Shown one piece after another: positions 29,718-38,322 of a stretch of 64,000 bases of DNA (position 1 is its first letter; every line of letters begins with the position of its first letter). Origin of the DNA: Oxynema aestuarii AP17 (GTDB lineage: Bacteria; Cyanobacteriota; Cyanobacteriia; Cyanobacteriales; Laspinemataceae); assembly GCF_012295525.1 (NCBI RefSeq), contig NZ_CP051167.1:496001-560000 (forward strand), in the 5' to 3' direction. A model generated the notes under the pieces. It was not told where the DNA came from. It did not search any database and saw nothing but the letters and a program-made list of their open reading frames with translations. A program made the translations under genes and the position numbers.

Positions 29718-31642
29718 ATCTGGCGATCGTCAATTTTTACGAATCTCTAACCTTAATCGCACTGTTACGACAAGGGGAGGTGAGCGATCGCGAAGCAGTT
29801 GAGAAACAGATCGCCAGCAATCAGGAACAATTAAAAGAGTGGGCCACCCAAGGGCCGATGAATTTTCAACATAAATTCGATTTAGTCGAAGCCGAACGAA
29901 TGCGCTTGGAAGGCTGCCGCGATCGGGCGATCGAGAGTTACGATCGCGCCATTGCCGGAGCCAAAACGAACCGATACATTCAAGAAGAAGCCCTAGGGAA
30001 CGAATTAGCCGCCCAATTTTATCTCGAATGGGCCAAAGAGGCGATCGCCGCCGAGTACATGCAACACGCCTATTCTTGTTATGCGTATTGGGGTGCTAAA
30101 GCCAAAACCGACCGACTCGAACGGGACTATCCAGAACTCCTCCAGCCCGTTTTACAACGAGCGAAACTGGAGTTGAATCCTAGTAACAGTTTAGAAGGGT
30201 TAACTCATACCTTACTCTCTACCACTCATACCCACAATAGCAGCACCGGATTGTCCGACTCTTTAGATTTAGCCTCGCTGTTGAAAGCCGCTCAAACCCT
30301 GTCGCGGACCATCGAACTCGACCAATTACTGTGCGAAATTTCTCAAATTATTTTAACGAATGCAGGGGCGCAAAAAGTAGCTTTATTAATTCCCCAAGAG
30401 GAGATTTGGCACTTGCGAGCAATGGCGGAACTCACGGACGAGGGAACGGTAGAAACCGACACGCGATCGCAACCGTTAACCGTTGAAAGTCCGGTTCCTT
30501 CTTACTTGATTCACTACGTCAAAAACACTCAAAAAGTGGTGGCGATCGACGAAGCAAAAACGGATATTTCCGGGATCGTCAGAGGGTATTTGCTCGAACG
30601 CCAACCCCAAAGTGTCCTCTGTGTTCCCCTCTTAAATCAGGGGAAATTAATCGCGATTCTTTATTTAGAACATCCGATCGCCAAAGGGGTATTTACCCCC
30701 GATCGCCAGCAAGTGGTGAAATTCCTCTGTACTCAAGCGGCGATCGCCCTCCAAAATGCCCAACTGTATCGCCAAGCGCAAGAAGCGTTAACCCGACTCC
30801 AACAAGCGCAATTACAAATCGTCCAAAGCGAAAAAATGTCCGCCTTGGGTAATTTAGTCGCTGGGGTCGCTCACGAAATTAACAACCCTACGGGATTTCT
30901 GCAAGGGAATATTAAACCCGCCCAAGAGTACGTAAGTGATTTGATGGCTGCGATCGACTATTTACTGCAAAAAGTTCCGGCGAACGACCCGGAAATCGCA
31001 GAAAAATTAGAAGAATTCGATCTCGAATTTATTCGCGAAGATTTACCCAAACTTTTAGAGTCGATGCATTTGGGAATCGATCGCATTCGCAGTATCAGCA
31101 AAAGTTTGCGAACTTTCTCCCGTCAAGATCGCGAACAAAAGATTAAATTTAATCTCCATGAAGGGATTGAAAGTACCTTACTGATTCTCAAGCATCGCAC
31201 GAAAGCGAATAAAATGCGTCCGGCGATCGACATTGTTAAAGAGTATCGAGATTTGCCCGAGATTCAGTGTTTTGCAGGGCAGATCAATCAAGTGTTTATG
31301 AATATTTTAGCCAACGCGATCGATGCTTTAGAAGAAGGTTGCCAGGGGAAAGATTACGCGGAACTCAAAGCTAACCCCAATCGGATTACGATTCGGACGT
31401 ATCAGGTCGATCGCGATCGCGTGCAGATTGAAATTGAGGATAATGGTTCTGGGATGAAACCGGAAACCCAACGCCGGGTGTTCGACCACAGTTTTACCAC
31501 CAAAGAAGTCGGAAAAGGAACGGGTTTGGGAATGGCGATCGCCCATCAAATTATCACCGAACAACACGGCGGGACGATTTGCTGCGATTCCACCTTGGGA
31601 CGGGGGACGGTGTTTACCATCACCCTACCGATTGAGGGATAA
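29718..31642 (+). pseudogene. 3' part of trifunctional kinase (GAF and histidine kinase), cut off by IS4
   Basis: A continuation of the 25070 gene. In the reconstructed 1795-residue protein (5388 nt, divisible by 3) a helical segment is followed by a GAF domain (about 1342-1508). A short coiled coil leads into the HisKA dimerisation domain with [10 protein letters not shown], His near 1538. HATPase_c follows with NAIDALEEG (N box), DNGSGMKP (G1) and GTGLGMAIAHQI (G2), so the kinase core is complete. No own start codon or promoter is evident at the junction. An upstream TTG or GTG inside the IS tail might allow an N-truncated product. A weak dyad AATCAATC...GATTGATT follows the stop at about 31642-31665. 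Confidence 0.93.
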
Positions 31643-31902
31643 TCAATCCCCTCGTGAGATTGATTGCTGCATGAAAAAACGGCAAAGATCGCCTCCCTGG
31701 GCGAATTAAGCATCTGGAGTTCCCGAGCGAGATCTGGGTAAATCCGGTATGAGTAGGTCAATACAAGCATGTAGCTCTTATAACTTAGGAGAAACAGCAA
31801 TGCTCCCTAGAAATTAGCGAAAGAGTATGGCGACTCCGTTCCACTCCATCGCCTCGGCTTTCATCCCGACAGCTTCGCGTAGAGTGCGGGGCTTCCCGCC
31901 GA

Positions 31903-32724
31903 TTAAGCTAATGCCGAATCCAAAGATCCTCGAACAAACAAATCTAAAAACTCCTCGACCACCGCTTCGGGATCGTCCAAACATTCCCGTTCGGTAAACC
32001 GAGTATAAATAATCCCCTGGCGCAAAAAAAGACGAGCGCGGTGGTAGTCCGGAGGAGACCCGGCGGAATCGGTTGAACCGTCTACTTCGAGGATGCCCAA
32101 TTGTCCGCGATAGACGATCGAAAACTCGACATCGATCGCCCGAGACGGGCCGTCCCGGGTGGGAACGCGACCGGGAACGTTGGCAAAAAACACGAGCTGT
32201 CGGAGATCGAGGGCTTCGGCGATCTTGACCTGGGCGGGCGATCGCAACCACAAGCCATTCCACTCGATCGCCCCTCGCGCCGCGCGATCGCCCGTCGGGG
32301 TGGAGGGGACGGCGATCGGCAAGCGGGAATGGCGCTGCAACTGCTCGAAGACCTCGCGCAATTTCGGCGATGCCTTACTCACATCCACCCGCCAGTGATG
32401 TTCGCTATTCTTACCTCCGGGCTGCCCTTGATAAGTCACGCGAATCCCTTCTATATTCGTCGTCAAACCCGGATCGCGCCATTTGCGATAAATATAATTA
32501 TTAACCTTGTGGCGATTGAAATGCTTGTTGGGTTGGAGAACTTGAAACAGAGGAATTAAAAAATCGAGTAATTTGCTCGTCGGGACGACGATCTCTTGAG
32601 CTTGGGTTTGTAAGGCGCTGGAAAACATCGGTTGCGGAAACGGGATTTGACTGAAATTGAGATAGCCCTTACGACTTCGTTGGGGAAGAACCGGGTCACC
32701 GGAGTTAGGTTTAAACGTTCCCAT
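31903..32724 (-). CDS. Conserved protein with PD-(D/E)XK/DUF559-like C-terminus
   Basis: A 273-residue soluble protein. Residues about 60-120 form a basic, helical block (NKHFNRHKVNNYIYRKWRD) with a strand-rich part after it. The C-terminal 110 residues resemble bacterial DUF559-type endonuclease folds: helix RSPAQVKIAEALDL, then IDVEFSIVYRGQLGILEVDG, then DYHRARLFLRQGIIYTRF. The E-x-D of the second motif is present; the first acidic position appears as VEF instead of the usual PDF, so catalytic competence is uncertain. It lies 65 bp downstream of the TPR-CHAT gene, same strand, likely in one transcript. Domain assignment rests on pattern memory only. Confidence 0.7.
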   Translation of the reverse strand: MGTFKPNSGDPVLPQRSRKGYLNFSQIPFPQPMFSSALQTQAQEIVVPTSKLLDFLIPLFQVLQPNKHFNRHKVNNYIYRKWRDPGLTTNIEGIRVTYQGQPGGKNSEHHWRVDVSKASPKLREVFEQLQRHSRLPIAVPSTPTGDRAARGAIEWNGLWLRSPAQVKIAEALDLRQLVFFANVPGRVPTRDGPSRAIDVEFSIVYRGQLGILEVDGSTDSAGSPPDYHRARLFLRQGIIYTRFTERECLDDPEAVVEEFLDLFVRGSLDSALA

Positions 32725-32789
32725 TCACTTCGCTGTTGAAATTTGCCTTATTGTAGTTCTCACATCAAACGTCGGTCAATCGATCGCCC

Positions 32790-35700
32790 TCAGCGCATCT
32801 GACCGATCGCGGTAAACGCCGCCCATCCGTAGGGATTCGGATCGACGGCGATCGTCGCCAACATCGCCTGTCGCAATGCCTGGGCCTTATCCCCCGATTG
32901 GCGCCAGTGACGGTAAAACTCCCCCATCAGCACCGCCGTGGTATCGTCCGGAACCGACCACAACGACACCAACACGCTCGCCACCCCCGCCGAAATCAGC
33001 GATCGCGACAACCCGATTACCCCGTCCCCCGTAATTTTCCCCCGTCCCGTCTCACAAGCGGACAACACCACCAATTCCGCATCGAGGTTCAACTCAAAAA
33101 TTTCCGCCGCCGTCAGCAAACCGTCCTCATTTCCCGAAGGGGTCAGGGCAATCCAACTATCGAGGGCGCGATTGGGGTCGAAACTGCCGTGAGTGGCGAG
33201 ATGGATAATCCGCGACCCTTGCATTTTTGCCACCACTGCGGTTTCCGTCGCCTGTTGACCGAGGAGGGGATTGACGTCGAGCACTCGGGCAATTTCGCGG
33301 GCTTCGAGTTCCGCATAGGGTAACGGGGCCAATTGGAGCGACCGTTGACCGATACCCTCGGAAACCCTCGGCATTTGGGGATTGCCGACGACGATCGCCT
33401 CCCCACCCTGGGTTCGCGCCTTCTCCTCCCATTTCTGGCCCCGGCGGTGGGTCAAATCGAGAATTTGAATGGAGGGAGCCGTAGAAATTGCGTATTTTTC
33501 AATGAGATAACGCCCGTCTGCATCGATTAAGGCGGGAAAAGGCAGGAGAAACAGAGAATCTTGAGGGATAAACACGACATGTTCGTTGGGATCCGTCGGC
33601 AGCAGATCGGCGATCGGGTCGATTAACAGTTCGTGCAGTTGTTTTAACTCGTCATAAGTCACTTCCCATTCCGGGGGCGCTTGGGTTCCACTCGATTGAG
33701 CTTGCAGGTTGAACAGTCTGAGATTCCGACTGCCGATGACTTCTGGCAGGCGGTTCCCCCGTCGGTCGATGCGCAATTCCGAACGACAGGCCCAGTCATC
33801 GAAACAACGGGATTGATAAATCAGGGTGTCGAGAGAGGTATTCTGCTCTCGCCATAAGGGTGTGAGGTTGCTGCGGCGAAAGGTAATTTCTCCCGTCGGC
33901 TGGACCACCCAGATGTATAGCTCGGATTCGCGCCATTGGCGCCGTCCGTCGATCTCGAACAGACGGGCGATCCGGCTGTATTGAACGAGGGTGGCGTCGA
34001 GATCGCGGGCGATCGTGCGGATTTCGTCGATGTTGGGGGGGGTGATTTCTCGTTCGACATTCAAGCGGTCGGCGAAGTTTTCGGCGACTAATTCGACAAA
34101 AGCGCGGGCCCGTCCGCGTTCGGCGATTTCGAGGGCGCGATCGGTTTTGTCCTGCATCACGAGGACTTGTTGCAAGAGTTCGTAACTGTTTTTTTGCCGC
34201 TCGAACAGGGCTACTTTTTGACCGTCGCTCAATCCGGGGCGCAACTGTTCGCGAAGCTCGATCGCTTCAAATAGGCGGCTTTCGGCTTGCGGGTAGTCGC
34301 CGCGATCGCGGTAGAGTTCGCCGAGATTGTGCAGGCTGATGCCTTGTTGGGGGCGATCGCCCGATTCTCGATGGATGGCGAGGGCGTCTAAATAATACTG
34401 CTCGGCGCGATCGTACTGTTTCAACCCTTGGTAAACCCAACCGAGATTATTGAGGGTCGTCCCTTCGATCGGTCGGTTGCCGACTTGGCGATGAATGGCG
34501 AGGGCTTCTTGTAAATATTGCTCGGCTTTGGCATATTCCCCCTGTTGCTGGTCGATGACGCCGAGGTTATTGAGGATGGTCGCCACGCCGCCACGGGACC
34601 CCAACCCTCGGTAAATTTCGAGGGCTTGTTCGTAGTGAGATCGCGCCGTGCTATAGTGACCGAGACTTTCATAAACCCGTCCGAGGTTGTTGAGGACGGT
34701 GCCGACGGCTTCGCGATCGCCCACGTCCCGACTGATGGCGAGGGCTTGTTGGTAAGACTGTTCGGCTGACTCGAACTCACCCACATTGAGGGCGAGGGAA
34801 CCGAGGTCGTTGAGGGTTGCGGCTTGCCAAAGGCGATCGTCCAGTTCGCGATAAATCGTTAAGGTGTCGGTGTAATATTGTCCGGCGCGGGCGTATTCTC
34901 CTTGCTTTTGGGCGATTTCCCCTAAATTTCTGAGGTTGGCGGCTTCTTCGCGGCGATCGCCCCGTTCTCGATTGAGGTTTAAGGCTTGTTCTAAGTAAGA
35001 TTTGGCGCGATCGTAGGCTCCCCGGTTGCTATACAGTTGTCCGAGCATCCCGAGGCTCCAGGTTTCCCCGGGGCGATCGTCCAATTCCCGATAGAGGGCT
35101 AAGGCTCGTTCTAAATAGGGTGCGGCGCGATCGTATTCTCGGCGGCTGTTGTAAACGCTGCCGAGGTCGTAGAGTCGGGAGGCTTCGGCGTGGCGATCGC
35201 CCAATTCCCGATAGAGGGCTAAGGCTCGTTCGTAGGACTGTTGGGCGCGATCGTATTCGCGCCAATTGTGATAAAGCTCTCCGAGTCGGGTGAGAAAATT
35301 GGCTTGTTGGCGGCGATTGTCGAGTTCGCGGGCGATCGCTAAACCTTGCTGGTAGTAGGGTTCGGCGCGAGGGTAATCGGCGCGTTTGAAGTAGAGGCGG
35401 GCGAGGTTGTAGAGGGTGATGCTTTCCCTGGAGCGATCGCCCAATTCGCGATAAATGGTGAGGGCTTGTTCGGAGTGAGAACGGGCTTCCTCCAATTTAT
35501 CCCAGTGGTCGTAAAGTAAGCCGAGATTGTTGAGTAGGTTGGCTTCGGCGGAGCGATCGCCCAATTCGCGATAGATCCCGAGGGCTTGGGAGTAATATTG
35601 TTCGGCTTGAGAATATTTTTCCCAATCGTGATAGAGATCGCTCAAGGCGCTGAGGGTAGCTGCTTCCCCGGCGCGATCGTCGAGTTCGCGATCGATCGCC

Positions 35701-36056
35701 AACGATTGCAGGTAGGAATGTTCGGCGCGATCGTACTGTTGGAGTTGCCGATAGACCGAGCCGATACTGTACAGGGTGATGCCTTCTTCGAGGCGATCGC
35801 CCCGTTGGCGATCGAGGACGAGGACTTGTTGGAACAGTTCGAGGGCTTGGTTCCATTCGCCGCGATCGTAATGTTCCTCTCCCCGCTCGAACAACTGCTC
35901 GCGTTCGCTTTGGGGGGGTTCTTCCTCGACCGCTTCCACGGTTTGAGATCGCACCGATCGCGGCCACTTTGTGTGAGTGGAGTGAGGGAATTCGAGGACG
36001 ATCCCCAAGCTTAATGTGAGGATTAACAGGCTCGACAGTCGCGGCTTCAATGACAT
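32790..36056 (-). CDS. TPR-CHAT protein (caspase-like protease domain)
   Basis: A 1088-residue protein with an N-terminal hydrophobic segment (about 8-22), likely a signal or anchor. About 14 tetratricopeptide units of 40 residues follow (about 50-620), each with a linker like LGDRxxEAxxLNNLG. Beyond a helical linker the CHAT domain occupies the last 350 residues: catalytic His in IHLATHGSF near 956 and Cys in LSACETGRG near 1000, followed by GLSRSLISAGVASVLVSLWSVPDD. Both catalytic residues are intact. TPR-CHAT proteins include cyanobacterial HetF-related proteins and the type III-E CRISPR protease; no CRISPR genes are here. The PD-(D/E)XK-like gene follows at 65 bp. Confidence 0.93.
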   Translation of the reverse strand: MSLKPRLSSLLILTLSLGIVLEFPHSTHTKWPRSVRSQTVEAVEEEPPQSEREQLFERGEEHYDRGEWNQALELFQQVLVLDRQRGDRLEEGITLYSIGSVYRQLQQYDRAEHSYLQSLAIDRELDDRAGEAATLSALSDLYHDWEKYSQAEQYYSQALGIYRELGDRSAEANLLNNLGLLYDHWDKLEEARSHSEQALTIYRELGDRSRESITLYNLARLYFKRADYPRAEPYYQQGLAIARELDNRRQQANFLTRLGELYHNWREYDRAQQSYERALALYRELGDRHAEASRLYDLGSVYNSRREYDRAAPYLERALALYRELDDRPGETWSLGMLGQLYSNRGAYDRAKSYLEQALNLNRERGDRREEAANLRNLGEIAQKQGEYARAGQYYTDTLTIYRELDDRLWQAATLNDLGSLALNVGEFESAEQSYQQALAISRDVGDREAVGTVLNNLGRVYESLGHYSTARSHYEQALEIYRGLGSRGGVATILNNLGVIDQQQGEYAKAEQYLQEALAIHRQVGNRPIEGTTLNNLGWVYQGLKQYDRAEQYYLDALAIHRESGDRPQQGISLHNLGELYRDRGDYPQAESRLFEAIELREQLRPGLSDGQKVALFERQKNSYELLQQVLVMQDKTDRALEIAERGRARAFVELVAENFADRLNVEREITPPNIDEIRTIARDLDATLVQYSRIARLFEIDGRRQWRESELYIWVVQPTGEITFRRSNLTPLWREQNTSLDTLIYQSRCFDDWACRSELRIDRRGNRLPEVIGSRNLRLFNLQAQSSGTQAPPEWEVTYDELKQLHELLIDPIADLLPTDPNEHVVFIPQDSLFLLPFPALIDADGRYLIEKYAISTAPSIQILDLTHRRGQKWEEKARTQGGEAIVVGNPQMPRVSEGIGQRSLQLAPLPYAELEAREIARVLDVNPLLGQQATETAVVAKMQGSRIIHLATHGSFDPNRALDSWIALTPSGNEDGLLTAAEIFELNLDAELVVLSACETGRGKITGDGVIGLSRSLISAGVASVLVSLWSVPDDTTAVLMGEFYRHWRQSGDKAQALRQAMLATIAVDPNPYGWAAFTAIGQMR
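34200..35850. repeat. 120-bp DNA repeats encoding the TPR array
   Basis: Repeats of about 120 bp, one per TPR. At the Gly-Asp-Arg linker many copies carry the exact octamer GCGATCGC (for example near 34357, 34718, 34957, 35192, 35433, 35553 and 35793). This makes the HIP1 octamer periodic along the gene. Confidence 0.75.
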
Positions 36057-36264
36057 CGGTAGTGATTCTCCGATCGATCCGACGGTAAATAGAGGGGCGT
36101 GACCCTCGACGGGTCAAGTCCTCTCCCAGTGTTGCCTTTGTTGAGGGCGATCGGCAACCCCCCGATCCGGCGACTGAATGGTGCTGTTGCGCTTATTGAG
36201 TGAGCGGTTGTAGGTAGATTCAGTGCTGCGGTGGCAAGGGTTTGAAAAAAGATAGATGTTATTT

Positions 36265-36693
36265 TCAAAAAGGTTTGAGCCAGTGGCGGGCGATCGCCCA
36301 ATCTAGAACGAGACCTGCAACGGCAAATAAGACCAAACTTTCGAGGACGAGGACGCCGACGGGCCAGAGGGGGCGCTCTAAGTATAAACCGAGGTCGAGT
36401 TGGGTTAAACCGCGCACCAGTCCGAAGGCGAGGACGCCTCCCGATTTGAGGTGGGGGTTGGCGTCGTCGCGAATGATGTAGCGGTAGGTGACGCCGAAGA
36501 GGAAGCCACTGACGGCAACGATCGCGCTGGATAGCACCCAGTGGAAGGGGTCGGCGCCGAACGGCGACCCGAGACGATCGCCCGTCCCGAGTTGAGAATT
36601 GATAATAGAAAAAACTTCAAACGAGACAACCGTCGCACTGGCGGCGATCGCCCCCGATTTCACGGATTCCAAACGCTCGGTCATTCGTTCCAT
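36265..36693 (-). CDS. Four-helix integral membrane protein, unknown function
   Basis: A 142-residue protein starting MERMTERLESVKSGAIAASATVV; a second in-phase ATG lies three codons later. Hydrophobic segments are near 15-35, 50-72, 83-105 and 108-130. Charged loops (YRYIIRDDANPHLKSGG) separate them. It resembles widespread cyanobacterial membrane proteins of unknown role with homologues in plastids; the family name is not recalled. It lies upstream of the TPR-CHAT gene on the same strand with 208 bp between, enough for a separate promoter. Confidence 0.78.
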   Translation of the reverse strand: MERMTERLESVKSGAIAASATVVSFEVFSIINSQLGTGDRLGSPFGADPFHWVLSSAIVAVSGFLFGVTYRYIIRDDANPHLKSGGVLAFGLVRGLTQLDLGLYLERPLWPVGVLVLESLVLFAVAGLVLDWAIARHWLKPF

Positions 36694-37076
36694 TTTGGGA
36701 TTTTAGAGTGGAGATTTTAGAGTGGAGATTGAAAGGGCTTTGAGGGAAAGTTTCCCAATTGAGTGAAGGCAAATTCACAAAAAGATATCTTTGAAGATTT
36801 TATCATTTTTGGCGATCCAAAATTCACAATTGTGGAAAAAATTGCCCCATTACCTTAACTTTCTACCGATGATTCATTGCAATTTCCAAACCTCCGATAC
36901 AACCCGATCGCCTTTAGGGACATGGCAATGGCGTATCTCGACCTCTCGAAGTAATTTGTAAACGATGGCATGATATAGTGCAGGCGATCGCACCCATTAA
37001 AAATAAGCTGCTTGCAGATCCCTTGAAAAATCTACAAGCAGCCTAGTTATTCATTATCGAACGGTTCAAAATCGCC
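36694..37076. other. 383-bp intergenic region with a terminator
   Basis: It contains the terminator of the 37077 gene (36998-37042), a duplicated GGGATTTTAGAGTGGAGA-like 16-mer (about 36697-36729), and no reading frame of note. Confidence 0.6.
36998..37042 (-). terminator. Intrinsic terminator of the 37077 gene
   Basis: On the minus strand a 13-bp stem GCTGCTTGTAGAT / ATCTGCAAGCAGC (one mismatch) encloses a short loop and is followed by TTATTTTTA. It lies about 35 bp after the stop codon. Confidence 0.8.
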
Positions 37077-37541
37077 TTACAAAACTTGATGGGTGTAAGA
37101 ATGTTGTTTGACGTTATCTTCAGTTTTGACGATGTTTTCTGAATTGAGTACTCGTTTGCGTTCCGTGGAATAATTCAATTCGCGATAGGTGCTGCCTACC
37201 GAGATAATTTCCGTGGCTTCGGGACGACGTTTGTAGGTGCGGGTCGCGGCGAACAAACGTTCTACAAACTCATCGCAAAATTGAGCTTCGGCGGGAAATT
37301 CCGAGAGCATTTTGGGAGTATCTCCCTGTAAAACATCGCCGATTTTCGCCGCACGAGCAAATTCATAGGAAGTGGGAATCCCTTTAACGATCGCCTCCAG
37401 GGCTGCCGAGGGAATCGGTTCGGCGATTTTCACTTCGTGTAGTTCGCCTTCTTCTTTCAAAAAACAAGTCGCCAAACCGACAACGATATAATCGTCAGCC
37501 GTGAGGTCGGGGGCGTTGGGATAAACGGAGGTAGCGGTCAT
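37077..37541 (-). CDS. Conserved cyanobacterial protein, unknown function
   Basis: A 154-residue soluble protein. The internal ATG at 37541 (MTATSVYPNAPDLTADDYIVVGLATCFLK) is preferred. Upstream codons in the same frame (to 37634) give a Pro/Ser-rich extension unlike the body and overlap the promoter region. The mid part is VKIAEPIPSAALEAIVKGIPTSYEFARAAKIGDVL, then CDEFVERLFAATRTYKRRPEATE; the end is charged. No signal peptide, membrane helix or known catalytic motif is seen. It looks like a conserved family of oxygenic phototrophs, but no name is claimed. A good terminator follows. Confidence 0.78.
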   Translation of the reverse strand: MTATSVYPNAPDLTADDYIVVGLATCFLKEEGELHEVKIAEPIPSAALEAIVKGIPTSYEFARAAKIGDVLQGDTPKMLSEFPAEAQFCDEFVERLFAATRTYKRRPEATEIISVGSTYRELNYSTERKRVLNSENIVKTEDNVKQHSYTHQVL

Positions 37542-37662
37542 AAGCCTTGATTTTCCAGGATTGAATCGCATTGCCGGATGCATTGTAGCAAGTTGGCGAG
37601 GGGAGACGCAGGGGGGCGACCCCGGGATCGACAATCGCCCGTAACCTCCGTCTAGAGGGGCG

Positions 37663-38319
37663 TTAGAGCATAGCTTGAGCTTGAGCTGCCGCCTCCAGGT
37701 CGATCGCGCAGAGGCGATCGTAGGCCCGATCGATCGCCCGTTGACCGCGCAAATAGCCCGTATTGGCCCCGGGACAGATCGCGGTTAAGGTTTGCGGACT
37801 GAAACGATCGCGCAACAGGGCGACACTCCGCAGTTGGCGGGGCCAGTGAAACGTTTTCGAGGTTCGCAGGGGAACGGGATTGCCGTCGCGGTCCGGGACT
37901 AAGTGGCGCCCGGTAAACAAGACGCCCCCCGCTACGCCCGCGTACAAACAGGCACTTCCGGGGGAATGTCCAGGGGTCCAAATGGCCTCAAAATCGGGAT
38001 CTAAGGCCAATTCGCGATGAAAAGTAGTGACCTCCAAGCCGGGAAGCAAGTAAGCTTCTTGTTCCTGAACGACGATCTCGCAATCGAAACATTGCTGAAT
38101 TTCTTTAGCGCGGGCGATCGCCGTTCGATGAGTGATTGACAGCCATCGGACGCCGCCGCGTTCTTCCAAAAACTGTTGGGTCGTTTCGTCCCATGCCGGA
38201 CAATCAATCAGAAGATTGGCGTTCTTTTTTACAATAAAGTAGGCTGTGCCTCCTAACGTTTCTCGATTGGGAGGGAAGGCAAAAATTGTGTCGAACACAG
38301 CCCGTGGTTGTTTGGGCAT
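37663..38319 (-). CDS. Metallo-beta-lactamase-fold protein with degenerate metal site
   Basis: A 218-residue MBL-fold protein (MPKQPRAVFDTIFAFPPNRET). The beta-sandwich pattern is clear: ANLLIDCPAWDE, WLSITHRTAIARAKEIQ, FEAIWTPGHSPGSACLY, GGVLFTGRHLVPD. In active members the second region reads THxHxDH and the fourth GD; here they read THRTAIARA and GRH. Of the metal ligands only the first His and the His of PGHSPGS remain, so zinc hydrolysis is doubtful and a binding or regulatory role is possible. Its start codon is only 3 bp from that of the divergent protease, so one start may lie further inside. Confidence 0.85.
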   Translation of the reverse strand: MPKQPRAVFDTIFAFPPNRETLGGTAYFIVKKNANLLIDCPAWDETTQQFLEERGGVRWLSITHRTAIARAKEIQQCFDCEIVVQEQEAYLLPGLEVTTFHRELALDPDFEAIWTPGHSPGSACLYAGVAGGVLFTGRHLVPDRDGNPVPLRTSKTFHWPRQLRSVALLRDRFSPQTLTAICPGANTGYLRGQRAIDRAYDRLCAIDLEAAAQAQAML

Positions 38320-38322
38320 AGC

